In this document: piece after piece, positions 35,202 through 46,866 of the stretch
Layout: every line of letters starts with the position of its first letter
Numbering within the stretch: position 1 is the stretch's first letter
NCBI RefSeq assembly: GCF_001039355.2
Contig: NW_019773566.1
Span: 1 to 58,918 of the forward strand
DNA length: 58,918 nt
Direction: 5' to 3'
DNA from: Lingula anatina
Lineage: Eukaryota > Brachiopoda > Lingulata > Lingulida > Lingulidae
The notes under the pieces: generated by a model
What the model was told of the DNA's origin: nothing
The model's database searches: none
Seen by the model: the letters and a program-made list of their open reading frames with translations, nothing else
Program-made: the position numbers and the translations under genes

Positions 35202-38200
35202 ATGCCACAAGCTGGCGAAGGACAGTTAACAGAGGTGGCATCAAATCCACCGACAGCTCTAAAAGAGCGCTCTAAGTCTGCAACATGGGAGCATGAACCG
35301 CTTGCACACGTGAGTTATTTTTCTGAAAATTTCAATTTGGATAAACTAAAACTTGGAAAGTTGGACATTAAATTAAATACTGTAAAAAGGTTGCTTTTTC
35401 TAAAATAGCTAACAGTTTTAAAACAGTTGTGTTCTGACAAGAACAACTCCGTCCCTCTGTTGTTAATATGACAAAAATGCCCTAGTTATAATAAAATAAC
35501 CCTGACCCAGCCCATTGTCATTGTTATGGTTTAATTTACATTTAAACCACAATATGTAAATTTAAACAATCCTTTCTGTGTGACAAATGCAGGTTCTTTG
35601 ATATAGATAAGAAAGTGCAAAAAGAGTGCCCGTACTGTGCCTAAGTGTATGTTGAAATACTGTATACATTCTCTATCATGCAATTATTTTAATTCCCCCC
35701 CCCCCCAAAAAAAAAAAATAAAAATAAATAAATAAATAATTGCATTTCACTTATTTATAGATTTTTTCAATTCATGGCAGTAATTGCAATATTTGAAAGT
35801 AATTCACTTCAAGACGTGAATATTTTTTTAATTAGTTTAATTTTAAAACTTTGTTTTCTGATTCATGTACATAGACAGTGCCTTCTGTGATCCTTTTTGT
35901 TTGAGGCGAGGATGTTCATTTTGTTTGAAACCTATGCTGCATATAGAAATAATGTGATCTTAAAAATACAGACCATATATTTTTAAATTTATAAATCATG
36001 TACTCCAGAAAAATTGGGAAGACTGAAAATTATTTTATCCCGCTCCAATTACCATTTTAAAGGTCTGAATTATTGAGAAGGATAAGTACTGGCAGCTTTG
36101 TAGAAAGTTTCCTGTAGACACAGAAAATATGATTTCAGGAAATTTTTTAACTTGGATTATACACCTTTTAGTTAACAGTGACGCAGTGAAAAGATAGCTA
36201 ATGGGCCTAAATTAAAAAATACATATATATTAGTATGACCACAGCCTCTTGTTTTATATTATCTATTTAACTGTTCATTCATTTAGTATTATTATCATTC
36301 CTGGTATTTTTATGATATTTTATTTTTGATCACATAGAATGAAAACAACAATATCACTACCAAAACCAGTGTTACCTGTATACTGTATAAGAGATCAGTA
36401 AAAACTGTGAACCACATCCAGTCCACATTGCATCAACACATACCTGGCTGATCTCACCTAACACAATGAGCTCTCTCTCTCTCTCTCTTTTACACACACA
36501 CACACACAGTTAGTCAAGATTTTCAATGGGGGGAATATGTATTGTGATTTTTACAGATACTATACAGTTATTTTTAGATCATAGTTTCCTAAATTAAAAC
36601 ATTGTTTGTTGAGTGGTAGCAACAAAATTAAAAAGCAAGCTACATGTACTCTGTGGTTCTATTCTGTGCAGTAAAAACAACAGAGGTGGTTTATAGAAAT
36701 AAAATTGTGTGATTATTAAATTATGTATCTGGAAGTTTGATAGTTTTTGCCCATTGAAAAGATCAAGTATAGTACTTATGTACTGGTTATAATTATGCAG
36801 AGGGCATGAAGTGCCATAATTGGTGAGAATTAAAATATTCTTCCTGGTTGATCATTTTACTGCATTTTTCAAAGAACAAAGAGTCCTTGATTCTAGCCCA
36901 CCCAAAAGCCACTTTAAATGTTTATTAGTGTTTCATTAGTCAGTGACATATATAATTTTTTTTTCAAATCAAGGTTAGAAATGAAGGAATTGACTTATAG
37001 TACATGATTAATTTACATTCCGTTAATCAATCTATTCAATGGATTTTTAAAGTGAAATCCATCATTCTCCATATTGAAACAGCTATATAATCCACCCCTG
37101 TAATTTATAATTTAGTTTTGGACATGGTGTCGGTGTACCTTGGCAATTAAGGGGAAATGTTTGAATTTACAGAAAAATAAAATATTTCCTTTCTTAAAGT
37201 CTATCATGCCATATGTGGCTTATACAGTCATTACTCATACAGTATATCTCTCTCTGGCATTGATCTATATTCTTACATATATGTTGGACAACAAGCTGAC
37301 ATGATTCAGATACAATATATTTATATAAATCTACTTTGCTGAACCAAACTGAAGCACAGTACTCAGTAATTAAGAATTTGCCAAAAGTAAAATAAAATCC
37401 ATTTTCATTTTTCATACCCAGATTTAATCATTTTAAAGAATACAGTCATGTGATAGCTGGAGTGAGCCAAAAAACTACTTAGCTATTCACTGAAAGGTGT
37501 ATTTAAGTTGAGGGATCCTGCTTGCCAAGTTTTATGCCTTTTATCACTATTTTCTTTTCATTTTTTGTACAAAATGACTTACCTTCAGTTGGTACATGTA
37601 CTTGCCAGTTTCAGCATTGATTTTCAAGAAACATGTCCGAAGTACTGTTCAAATCTATCTCAGAATCCAGCCTCAAGGTGAATGTTAAGTAAAGGTTTGG
37701 CTTAAGGCCAAGCAAATGGCCTGGTCTGCTTAATAACCTACTCATATGCATCGTCACACTCATCTTCATTTCACTTTAATAGGCATTTTCAGCCATATGT
37801 GAAAAGCTTATTCCTTGCCTGTTCAAATTTTGATTTTCAAAATGTAAAAAAAAAAAACATTAATTTTGCATATATACAGTAATTTGACTCAGATATTTCC
37901 TTTGCCTTATCCTGTGAACCAAAGAGAGGCAACAGTGGCCTAAAATGAATTCACTGTTACAATGAAATATTGCCATGTAAAGAAATAAGAAATAGCACAC
38001 ACCAATAGCGGTATCATTATGTGCCACACAATACCCAACACTTGCTCTTTCAAAAGAAAAATAAACACTGAATTCAATAAAGTTTTGTATTGCTGTAACT
38101 CTGGTTTCTTTCTCAACAACACTGAACTATGTGTAATCAAAACAGCGTCAAAACAGCAACACATAAACTACATTGTTTGGAGATTTTGTGCTAGATCTAT

Positions 38201-41200
38201 TCTCTCAGTTTGAAAACACAACAAAGCCCTTTATTTGTGAACAATCCTCCTGGCCTTTCTCCGTAATTTGTGACGAAACTGTAATAAAGAGACCTACAGA
38301 GTCAAATCTCAGTTTTGAATGAAAAGATTCAAACAGGGGCTTAAAGCAAGGGAGCAATACAATCAAATACACTTAGTGGTAGTTTCTATAGTGTAGCCTC
38401 TGCCTCAGTTTCACACTGTTTGTATTGAAGGCTAATATAGTACCCACACACATCACTGAAATACTAGTCTGGATTAGCTAGAGACTTCATAACTTAAGGC
38501 TCCTGATATGATTGTATTTTCTTGGATGGCAGAGCATCTTTTTGGATAATCTTTCAGCTAAGCTACTTTCATGTTGACTTTCATCAGAAACTTGGAATTA
38601 GTATAGGGGTTGTAATTTCCCCCCACAGCTGAGATTTAGGAAATTACTGTGATACTCTTTAACTGAAGAGAGTCTCAAGTGTCGAATGGCATGCCAATCA
38701 TCTCGATTTAATCTGATTTGAGTGGCAATCGATTAATTTGACATCATTTACACCCGTGAAGACCTGTGGATTGTGGAGAATTGACGGCTGTTCGAATTAT
38801 TTTCAATTAAGCCCCAAAGCTTCAGGGAGCGCAGTAACACTATCGTTGAACATTTGACATTTACTCAGTAATTGCACATGATGCTGGTGCTTTGACTGTG
38901 GGACATTTACGTGGATTATGTCAATAGGCATTTAGTTCTATGTATTGAGGGAGAGTTGTGTTTGTGTGCTATTTGTGTACTCAAGTAGTCTGCTGATAAG
39001 ACGGAGAACTGTTACAGACATTTATTGAGACCTGGAAATTGGGTTTTAAAGCTCAGATAAAAGTCTGACAAAAAGGAAAGTACAAATTCAGATACCATGG
39101 CTCTAGTGGAGAAAGCTTTAATGAGAATAGTAAGTCTTTTGTTTTATATAATACCATGCCTGTATCTGATAGGGAATATTGAGTCATTTACTTGCATGCC
39201 ATAAACTGCATGATGATATGAATAAATAGGTTATTTAATTACTAGCCACAGAGCACATTTTTTTTTATCTCATTCACAATAAATTGGTCGTTGAAAAGTG
39301 CATGGTAGTCTTAATTGTCAGGAGGTCAAACTTAGCAAATTGTCTTTCTTTAGGCATATGCCATAGGAGGAATGCCCTATCATTGGCAAAATTTGTGATT
39401 GCTTTATCTATTCACTGGTATTATGGATTTTTGTATGGCACTAAAACTATATTGGAAAACTGTCATTTCTTTTGCCAGCCATTTATGACATGGGGGGGGG
39501 GGGTCTCTTACCCCTTACTTGACCCAACCTGAGAAATGGCAGTAAACCAAGATCAAATTTCCATTCAGACTTTTTTCTGGCCAAAATATTATCATTAACA
39601 AAATATCACAATAATTCCAGGTGAAGCAGCGTGTCCTACGCGGACATGAGGATGCAGTCCAGTCCTGTCAGTACTGCTGCGATGACCAGAAGATCCTGAC
39701 CGCGTCCTTCGACAAGACGGTAAAACTGTGGGGTGTGGAGGAGGGGGAGGTGGCGCACTCTTTTGAGGCTCACACTCACCATGTGAACCAAGCAAGAATG
39801 AGTCCTGATAACAAGAAGTATGCTTCTTTGTTATCTTTGCATTTTTTCTTAACTTATTTCTTCTCTTTTATGATATCAATAGCTTTTTACAACATTGCTC
39901 ACTTTTCAACACTTGTATTAAGAAGTGGTAAATTCTAAGTACATAAAGCACACTCAAGCACAGTCAATCACACCTAGCACATTTCAAACATTTGACATAT
40001 GGATGACTAATATACTGCCTTTTGACAACTGTTCCATTATTATTATGATGATTTATTTATTTTTAACACAGAATGGTATCAGGAGGCTGGGATAAGAAGA
40101 TGCATGTTTGGGATGTGCAGACAGGAAGAGTTCTGGTAAGTGACAATCTGGAACATTCCATCTCCTTTCTGAGGCAGCATCCTGCATCAGATCAGTAAAT
40201 GAATATGGTTTTTAGAGTTCATTTTGTGAGTAAATTTTCCCAGAGTTTATTTAGCAGTTGGCCTAGATTGCTTTTTTATCATTTACAATGTACATACTTA
40301 TCATCATGGGACCAGTTGATTTCTGAAGATTACAGGTTCAAATGACCAGCGTGCTGATATGATTATTTTTGATTTTTACCTTTTTTAATTAATTTTCCAT
40401 TCAATTTTTTTATATTTGATTACTAATTTTTCCCTTACATATCTATTTGTCTGTTTGTTGTCTCTCCCTCTAGTGGACAGCTGACCACCCCGGCATAGTG
40501 ACCAGTGTCAGTTTCTCCAAGGACGGCAAGTCCATCGTCTCCTCCTCAGACCTGGAGTATAACATCAGAGTCTGGGACACGGAGGAGGGAAGGATGATCA
40601 GCGAGATCAAAGGTCAGTGAAGGTCTTTGGGAGGGCCAAAGGTAGACATGTTTTCAAAAAAAAAATCAGTCCTCTATCCTTGTAACACTTTCAACAGCTG
40701 CAATGATTTATTTATCTAACTTACGTATGCATTTTTCACTTTGTCCACTTTGTGAATTATTATAGAATTATCTTCAAGGTGCCCATGCCAGTGCAGTGAC
40801 CAGTTGTAACTTCACACCAAGAGATGACCGCTTGACCACCACTTCCATGGACATGACATCCAAATTCTGGGACCTCAAATCACAGAAGTGCACCCTGACC
40901 CTGAGGTAAGATGTTCTACATTCTGTCTGTGTTAAATATATTTACCTAAATGGCAACATGAAGCTATCTGTCTGAGTTGGAAAAGATAATTGGCTTCTGC
41001 TCTGAAACAAGGATATGTTAATTTACATATAAGGTTCCAAATACAGATAGTATACTTCATATTAATGCAAACATTTTTTTTTTCAGATAGTTTATGATAA
41101 AATTCAATCCCAGTTATAGATTTGCTTATGAAAAAAAATGTTGTATGTAAAAATATTATGATCCTATGCGGAATATCTAATAGAAAGTGACTTTTATCAA

Positions 41201-43574
41201 AACGTAAATGAATTTTTCTTTATTTCAGAGGACACATCAATATCATCTCAGATTGTAGTATAACAGCAGATGAGAGACGCTTTGCTACTGCATCATGGGA
41301 TAAGACTATTGCATTGTGGGATATTGCCACAGGGTCGTACAGGTATGGCAAGAAATATTGATGACGTAAAAATTGAGACAAAATGGTCTAAAGGATAGAA
41401 ACAACAGCATTTTTAAAGGTCAAATTTGTTTTTCTGTAGTCATTGTACCAAATTAGATATACAGAATATTGTAATAAAATGAATTTTTTAATTTTATTTT
41501 TATTTTTTAAGATCCCAGGGTGCCACATACCTGAAGAAATCTCATGAGGGCAGCATCAGTTCTATAGCATTTAGTCCAGATGGTAAGCGAATTGATAGTT
41601 TAAAAAGTTTTCTTTTATGATATTTCCATATATTTAGTCCAGCTAAGTCCTGGTAAGAAAATTGGTGGATCACATAGTTTTGCTTATTTTGTTAAATTTG
41701 CACATGCTTTCAGTTATCATAAGACAGTAAAATATCCATAAGAATGAATTTTTTTCTATAAAAAGGCAGACCTGGGCTGTGGTCAGTATTTCAAGTACCC
41801 TCAACCAGGGCCGCAGATTATATTATGTGGACATTTTCTCTGACATGAATACAGAGAAAAACCATCAATTTAACCAGAGACATTTCCATGAAGTGAAAAA
41901 TCAATATGTGGCCCAGGTAGAGGGCATATTTCAAGAGGTGGGGTCTTTTTGTGAAATAGTTGATAATGCCACGGGACCAAAGATCAAGATTTCATTCAGA
42001 ACAGGTGTTTTTCCCAGCCAAATGTGTGGTTGTTATTTTAGTAATTGATAAAACTTTGTTTTTCAAGTGTATTGTTGGGATTTGACAGATATGTCTTAAA
42101 AGTGTATTTTCAAAACTCCTAAATGATAATGAATTTATTTATTTATTTATCTATTTATTTATTTATTTCTGTATCTGGTACTTCAGGCTGCATGCTGGTA
42201 TCTGGTGGCTATGATATGAACATTGAATGTGGGGCACAGATATAGAATTCATTATTTATTTATTTATTTATTTATTCCGGGCTCCATGCTGGTTTCTGGT
42301 GGCTATAATAACAACATGGTGGTGTGGGATGGAGATAATTATTTTATTCATTTATTTATTTTTATGTATTTATTCTAGGCTCCATGTTGGTATCTGGTGG
42401 CTATGATATGAATATGGTGGTGTGGGATGCAGATAACTGTGCTCAGAAACTAAAACTTCAGGTGATTTTGTCTCCATCTTTCATTTTCTGTTGAATTATA
42501 GGATTAACTTTTGTCTGGTTTTGTTGTTATTAGTATGTGTACATATTGTTGAGATTTAACAGATATCTTAAAAAAGTATTTTCAGAACCTTCTTTACTGA
42601 CAGCAAAACATATGATGATTAATTTATTTATATTTGCTTATTTCCATTTATTTAATAATCAGTTTTATCTTAAGTCATTTATTTCTTTGTTTAAGCTTTA
42701 TTTTAATTTAACATTTTATTTTATTCTCTTTTATTTTATTTTTTAGGGTCATGAAAGTTGGATAGAAGATTTGTGTTGGAGTCAGGATCAAAACTGGATC
42801 ATGTCATGTTCAAAGGTACACCTCTTTGCCTTAGAACTTTATACCATCAATTTTAAATAAAATCTTTCATGACATGCAGGTAAATGAAATAAGATAAAAT
42901 TTTAAAAACTGATATTCAAAACAATAAATTTGAAGTACAATTATAATGTCTACTTTAAAAGAAAAAAGACACTAGAAACTTAAGCAACAAGTAAAGAAAC
43001 TGAAATTATAAAAATGTAAAAGCAAGTTATTCTGACTGACAAACAAATCAACTTCTAACCATTGAAACTGGCATGACAATCACTTTAACCAGGACCACAC
43101 AGTGAGATTATGGAACGTAGAAGACTCAGATGAGCTGCCTGTGGTGATGGAAAACAAGAGAACCATTGGAGTCAAAATAATCACAGTATGACACAAAAAT
43201 GATTTGATTATGCTAGGATGTTTTTAAGTTTAACCAAGTGATGTGATAACGAAAATAAATTTGGTCTCTGTCAAATTGAAATTTTCATAAATGGTAGCTG
43301 CATTTCTTTTTAAAATAAATGATTTTTCACACAAATGACAAACATTTTGCTTGCTAGACTGGCCCAAGATTTCTGTTACAATCTTTTAACAAAAAATAAT
43401 GCCATAAATTTTGTCTTCTAGTGCACGGAGTGCGGGAAGCCATTTTCTATGATGCAGGCCGAAGACGCCAAGAGCAAAAAGTGTGTTTTCTGTCGAATGC
43501 AGAAGAGGGACTATTTTGTACCAACCACGGAGGACCAGGAGCTGTCCTCTGGTGATGAGGCACCTGAAGGATGA
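35202..43574 (+). CDS. WDR88: WD repeat-containing protein 88 orthologue
   Basis: Coding exons: 35202-35309, 39621-39817, 40072-40135, 40474-40612, 40779-40905, 41229-41342, 41512-41582, 42379-42461, 42747-42815, 43093-43185, 43422-43574; all phases join (1218 nt, 405 residues plus stop). After a short N-terminus (MPQAGEGQLTEVASNPPTA) come seven WD40 repeats (VLRGHEDAVQSC...KTVKLW; DKKMHVWDV; NIRVWDTEEG; MTSKFWDLK; DKTIALWDI; DMNMVVWDA; DHTVRLWNV) forming one propeller. The C-terminal exon encodes a zinc ribbon (CTECGKPF...KCVFCRMQ), which together with the repeats suggests WDR88, whose function is not known. An alternative first exon at 39097-39129 (MALVEKALMRI, phase 0, GTAAGT donor) could replace exon 1. 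ATTAAA at 43876 may be the polyadenylation signal. Confidence 0.88.
36470..36508. repeat. (TC)n/(CA)n microsatellites in WDR88 intron 1
   Basis: Adjacent CT and AC dinucleotide runs. The remainder of the 4.3-kb intron (35310-39620) holds no exon I can support other than the possible alternative first exon at 39097-39129. Confidence 0.85.
42133..42378 (+). pseudogene. Two degenerate copies of WDR88 exon 8
   Basis: Copy A starts near 42187 (preceded by a CAG acceptor) and reads LVSGGYDMN-like codons before an in-frame TAG. Copy B starts near 42280 (gctccatgctggtttctggt); its acceptor AG has become cg, and it retains MVVWDGDN-like codons. The genuine exon 8 follows at 42379. Each copy is preceded by an (ATTT)n tract, so the repeating unit is about 95 bp, comprising (ATTT)n plus exon. 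The copies lack usable donors. Confidence 0.9.
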
Positions 43575-43674
43575 CCTAGTTTCAGTGAATGACCTGACCT
43601 TGAACTTTGGTTAATGTCAAGGTTGATTGATATGATACCATGTTCTGGTACATGTATTGTCTGGTACCAGTTTT

Positions 43675-43800
43675 TTTACCAATGCAGAAGAGAGACTATT
43701 TTTCTACCAATCACAGAGGATAATAAGTGATTAGGCTCCTGAAGAATAACCTTGTTGCATCAAGTGCACTTGACCTTTTATTAACCTCAAGGTTAAGTGT
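43675..43800 (+). pseudogene. Degenerate copy of the WDR88 terminal exon
   Basis: About 125 bp after the stop codon repeat the end of exon 11 plus 3' UTR: aatgcagaagagagactatt matches aatgcagaagagggactatt in the exon (43497), followed by ctaccaatcacagagga, aggctcctgaagaataacct and cctcaaggtt. It lies within the presumed 3' UTR. Confidence 0.85.
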
Positions 43801-44007
43801 TTTTCAGGCCATAGATCTGGTTGGAATACATTTCTTCATCCTTCATTTTTCTTTCACCGCCAAGTGCAAAGTCCCATTAAAGTCTGTTTTAATCTAAATT
43901 TCATCTTATTTTTGTAAATACGTGTTCATGGTATTTAGTAATACCAGTATTCATATTTACTGTCATCATCCTAACAGCTATTGGGATTTTACATTATATG
44001 TAATAGA

Positions 44008-44185
44008 CTGGGTTCCCATACCTAGATCGATCTAACAAGATCGGTCCATCTCCATGGTGTTTCTATCAGCTTCAGTAGCCATGACAGACATGTAAGCCGC
44101 TTAAGTTGATTGCAATTTAGTGAGAATCCCCTAGAAGATGGCTCAATCCACAGTTAGTACGATAGGGTCTGGGAATGGTCCCATA
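44008..44185. mobile_element. Possible MITE relative of the 46654 element
   Basis: Begins gggttcccatacctagatcgatctaac and ends gggtctgggaatggtccc, echoing the CATTCCCA...AGATCGAT termini of the element at 46654-46866. Similar fragments occur near 53224-53290. Weak ends, no clear target duplication. Confidence 0.4.
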
Positions 44186-44714
44186 GAGGTAAAGATACAG
44201 TAAACTCTGAAACTCCCAACAGAAACCCTACAGCTGTGACAATTTAGAATTTTCCATAAACTCTATGTTGATAAGCATGCACAACCATACCATGTAAACA
44301 ATGCTAAATACTGTGATACAAAATCAACCAAAGATGTTTTTCTTTTATAGACTCTCATTTCTTGCTTTTTTAATAAAATGTTTATGTTAAAGTTTTTGTT
44401 TATATTTATTTAATCTGCTCCAGTCATTTACCCTCTCTACCTTTTATATATTTCTTATATTTTTTTGTGGAGTTTCATCTTTGTTGAGCTGATAACTACC
44501 ATGGGATATTCTGACGTAGGCCTTTATACTTAGACCTTCAGAGGTCATTACAAAATCCATACTTAAAAAAAAAACAAACGACTAACGTAAAATGTCGGAA
44601 CGGATTCATTAAACATTGGAAAATATGGGAACATTGTCTACCCAGGAAAAATTCGTCTATGGCACTTTTCCTGCCGAAATGAAGAGTTGTCATTCCATTA
44701 CATGTAGTAAATAG

Positions 44715-44930
44715 AAAAGTACTCCGAGAGCGCAGACCTCCGCCAAGGCAGCAATTTTTGATTATTATTGATTGATTGTTGATCTGGATTACCACCAAAA
44801 ACTTATCACTTCTAAGTTAACCCATTTCTGACCTACCCTGAAAATTTCATCAAAATCGGTCCATAACTTTTGGAGTTATATTGATGACAGACAAACAGGG
44901 GTGAAAACATAACCTCCTTGGCAGAGGTAA
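44715..44930 (-). mobile_element. Short non-autonomous repeat element (copy 1)
   Basis: Runs from ctccgagagcgcagacctcc to ataacctccttggcagagg. It matches the reverse complement of 53955-54380, with shared internal segments (catttctgacctaccctgaa, aaatcggtccataac). Termini containing cctccgccaagg recur at both ends of the 54-kb copy, as expected of a foldback or MITE family. No coding capacity. Confidence 0.6.
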
Positions 44931-45889
44931 ATAAAATAGGTTGTGATTATCCTGTTAAGCATTATCTAAATTTAATTTTGTAATAAAGTCGACATACATT
45001 TTATGCTATGTGACAGGTATTATCATCAATGTTGTTAAAGTCCATCATGTACACGAGCACTTATTTGAGAAGCCGACACGGAGCGTTCCTAGATAGATTA
45101 CTCTTTTTGTTTTATGCTAAGATTTAGTTTGGCTTCACCAATGACGTGGTGCCAGAACGTGAAAGCTACTGAATTAACTCAAGTTACGTGTCTTTTTTTC
45201 TTATTAGCCAGCCCGCAACATTCCCATCCTTGTAGTAACATGATTTCAGTTGCTGTTATCTATATTCATTTTGTTTTACACTGAGTTTACGTTTGACTTC
45301 ACCCGTGACGTTAAGAGGACGATAAGAGCCAAAGCGGTTCACAAATTGGCGATTTTAGTTGTGAGTAGTCTTTGTCATTTTAAACGTCCACTGTGGAGTT
45401 GCCCCAGGTGCTGTATGAATATGTGTCGAGTCTTGATAAGCAAGGCCAAGGGATGGGAGGGGGCATGAAAACAAAATGTATGATTAGATAAAGCAATAGC
45501 AGCAATGTGACTTTTGAAAAAAAAACTTTCCTTGCTGATAATCCCATCGAGCAGATAGCTTTTTAATTAAAGGGCTATATGACATGCATGATGCCATGCC
45601 GAGTAAGGTATCGACTTAATTCAATTTCGATCTGTTGCATAGTTGGTATCAATGACCATCCACGCCTAAGTTTCATTTTAAAGACTTTAAAAAGATGAAA
45701 GAGAAAAGAAGAAAAGAAATATAATTAACGACGGAGACTTTATGATAATGAGGAGCAATAAGTTGTTGTCAAAAGTGATCACTTATTCTAAACTATACCG
45801 GATTTTTATGCAAAAGGTCATTTACTCGGACACACGAGAGCCTGTATTCGTTTTCGATTGCGGGGCCATCTTGTTGTTGTGGTGACCTG

Positions 45890-46166
45890 ACATGCGTCAT
45901 CTGGGATTTGAGCTCGTGACTTATCGTCACCATGGTTTGAAGATAGCTTGGTATTTTTTCGCAACCAAGCGCTACCGACTGCGCCGTGACGGAACCGCCC
46001 GCCTTCCAAACGTGCGAGTTTCCTCTTATAGTAATCAAACGCAATTTTTGGAAATTATTTCGAGCAAAAAAAGTGACTTAGAATTTCTTTGGATTCGAAC
46101 CCGTGTAAGTGTGATGACCTATAGCCAAGACGGCCGAGTTACCACGGAGCCACAGAAGCTTCGTTA
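45890..46166 (-). repeat. tRNA-derived SINE-like segments (copy 1)
   Basis: On the minus strand two segments carry tRNA-like promoter boxes. One (46082-46160) reads GGCTCCGTGGTAACTCGG and later CGGGTTCGAATCC, a B-box. The other (45898-45992) reads CGGCGCAGTCGGTAGCGC with GTCACGAGCTCAAATCCC. Neither folds into a full tRNA with a paired acceptor stem. Related sequence at 55058-55130 lies in the right duplication copy. Confidence 0.55.
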
Positions 46167-46653
46167 GCGACATGGCGATCAAATGGAAATTTTCTACTTT
46201 CTCACACTGAGGGCCAGTTTGGCTGTACATGTATATGTTTGCCATAACAATCAAAAGGCCGTGAGCCGTAGCCTACATATGTATATCATCCCGCGCATTA
46301 CCAGTCTGCGAACACGGTATTACCATCAACGTTGTTAAAGTTCATCTTGTAAATCAAATAGAGGGGAGGTGTAAGAATGTACTTACAGAATGGAGGATGT
46401 GAATGGACCGAAAAGATAAATTACCCAACAGGACCTAAGTATATTGACAAGCCCCTAGATAAAAATAATCCATTGAAAAGCAAGGCTTTCTACATGTATA
46501 TTTCTGGAAGGTGAAACAGAAAATAAGCTCTTAAGTAAACTCTGGATTTTGTTAGCCACTATGTTAGGTCGGTAGATTACTGACACATAAACTTACTTAC
46601 ATACAGGTACACCCAATATTGGAAATGATCTTAAAAAGCAAATGCATTCTAAG

Positions 46654-46866
46654 ACCCCATTCCCAGAGATTAGATCGATCCAACTATATCGACCTAACTC
46701 CCTGGGGGTTCACGCTAAATAGCTGTCAGGTGAGGGGGGACGAAAGTAAATTGCCCCCTTACAGCTTGTAGTTGGCGGGACGGACATTTAAGCCGGATTA
46801 TCTGACAGTAATCTAGTGAGACTCCCCACGGGGATAGATCGATCTAATATCTATGGGAATGCGCCC
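46654..46866. mobile_element. MITE with a paralogous empty site
   Basis: A 213-bp insert with imperfect inverted ends (CCCATTCCCAGAGA...TTAGATCGATC, and GCGCATTCCCATAGAT...TTAGATCGATC on the complement), flanked by TAAG at 46650-46653 and 46867-46870. At the corresponding place in the right duplication copy (about 56743-56760) the sequence reads gcaaatgcattttaagtgca with no insert. So the element inserted after the duplication and the target site duplicated is TAAG or TTAAG. Confidence 0.8.

Noticed and set aside
46090-46160. Possible tRNA gene on the minus strand
   Set aside because: B-box matches well, but no paired acceptor stem or anticodon arm can be drawn; treated as SINE-like.
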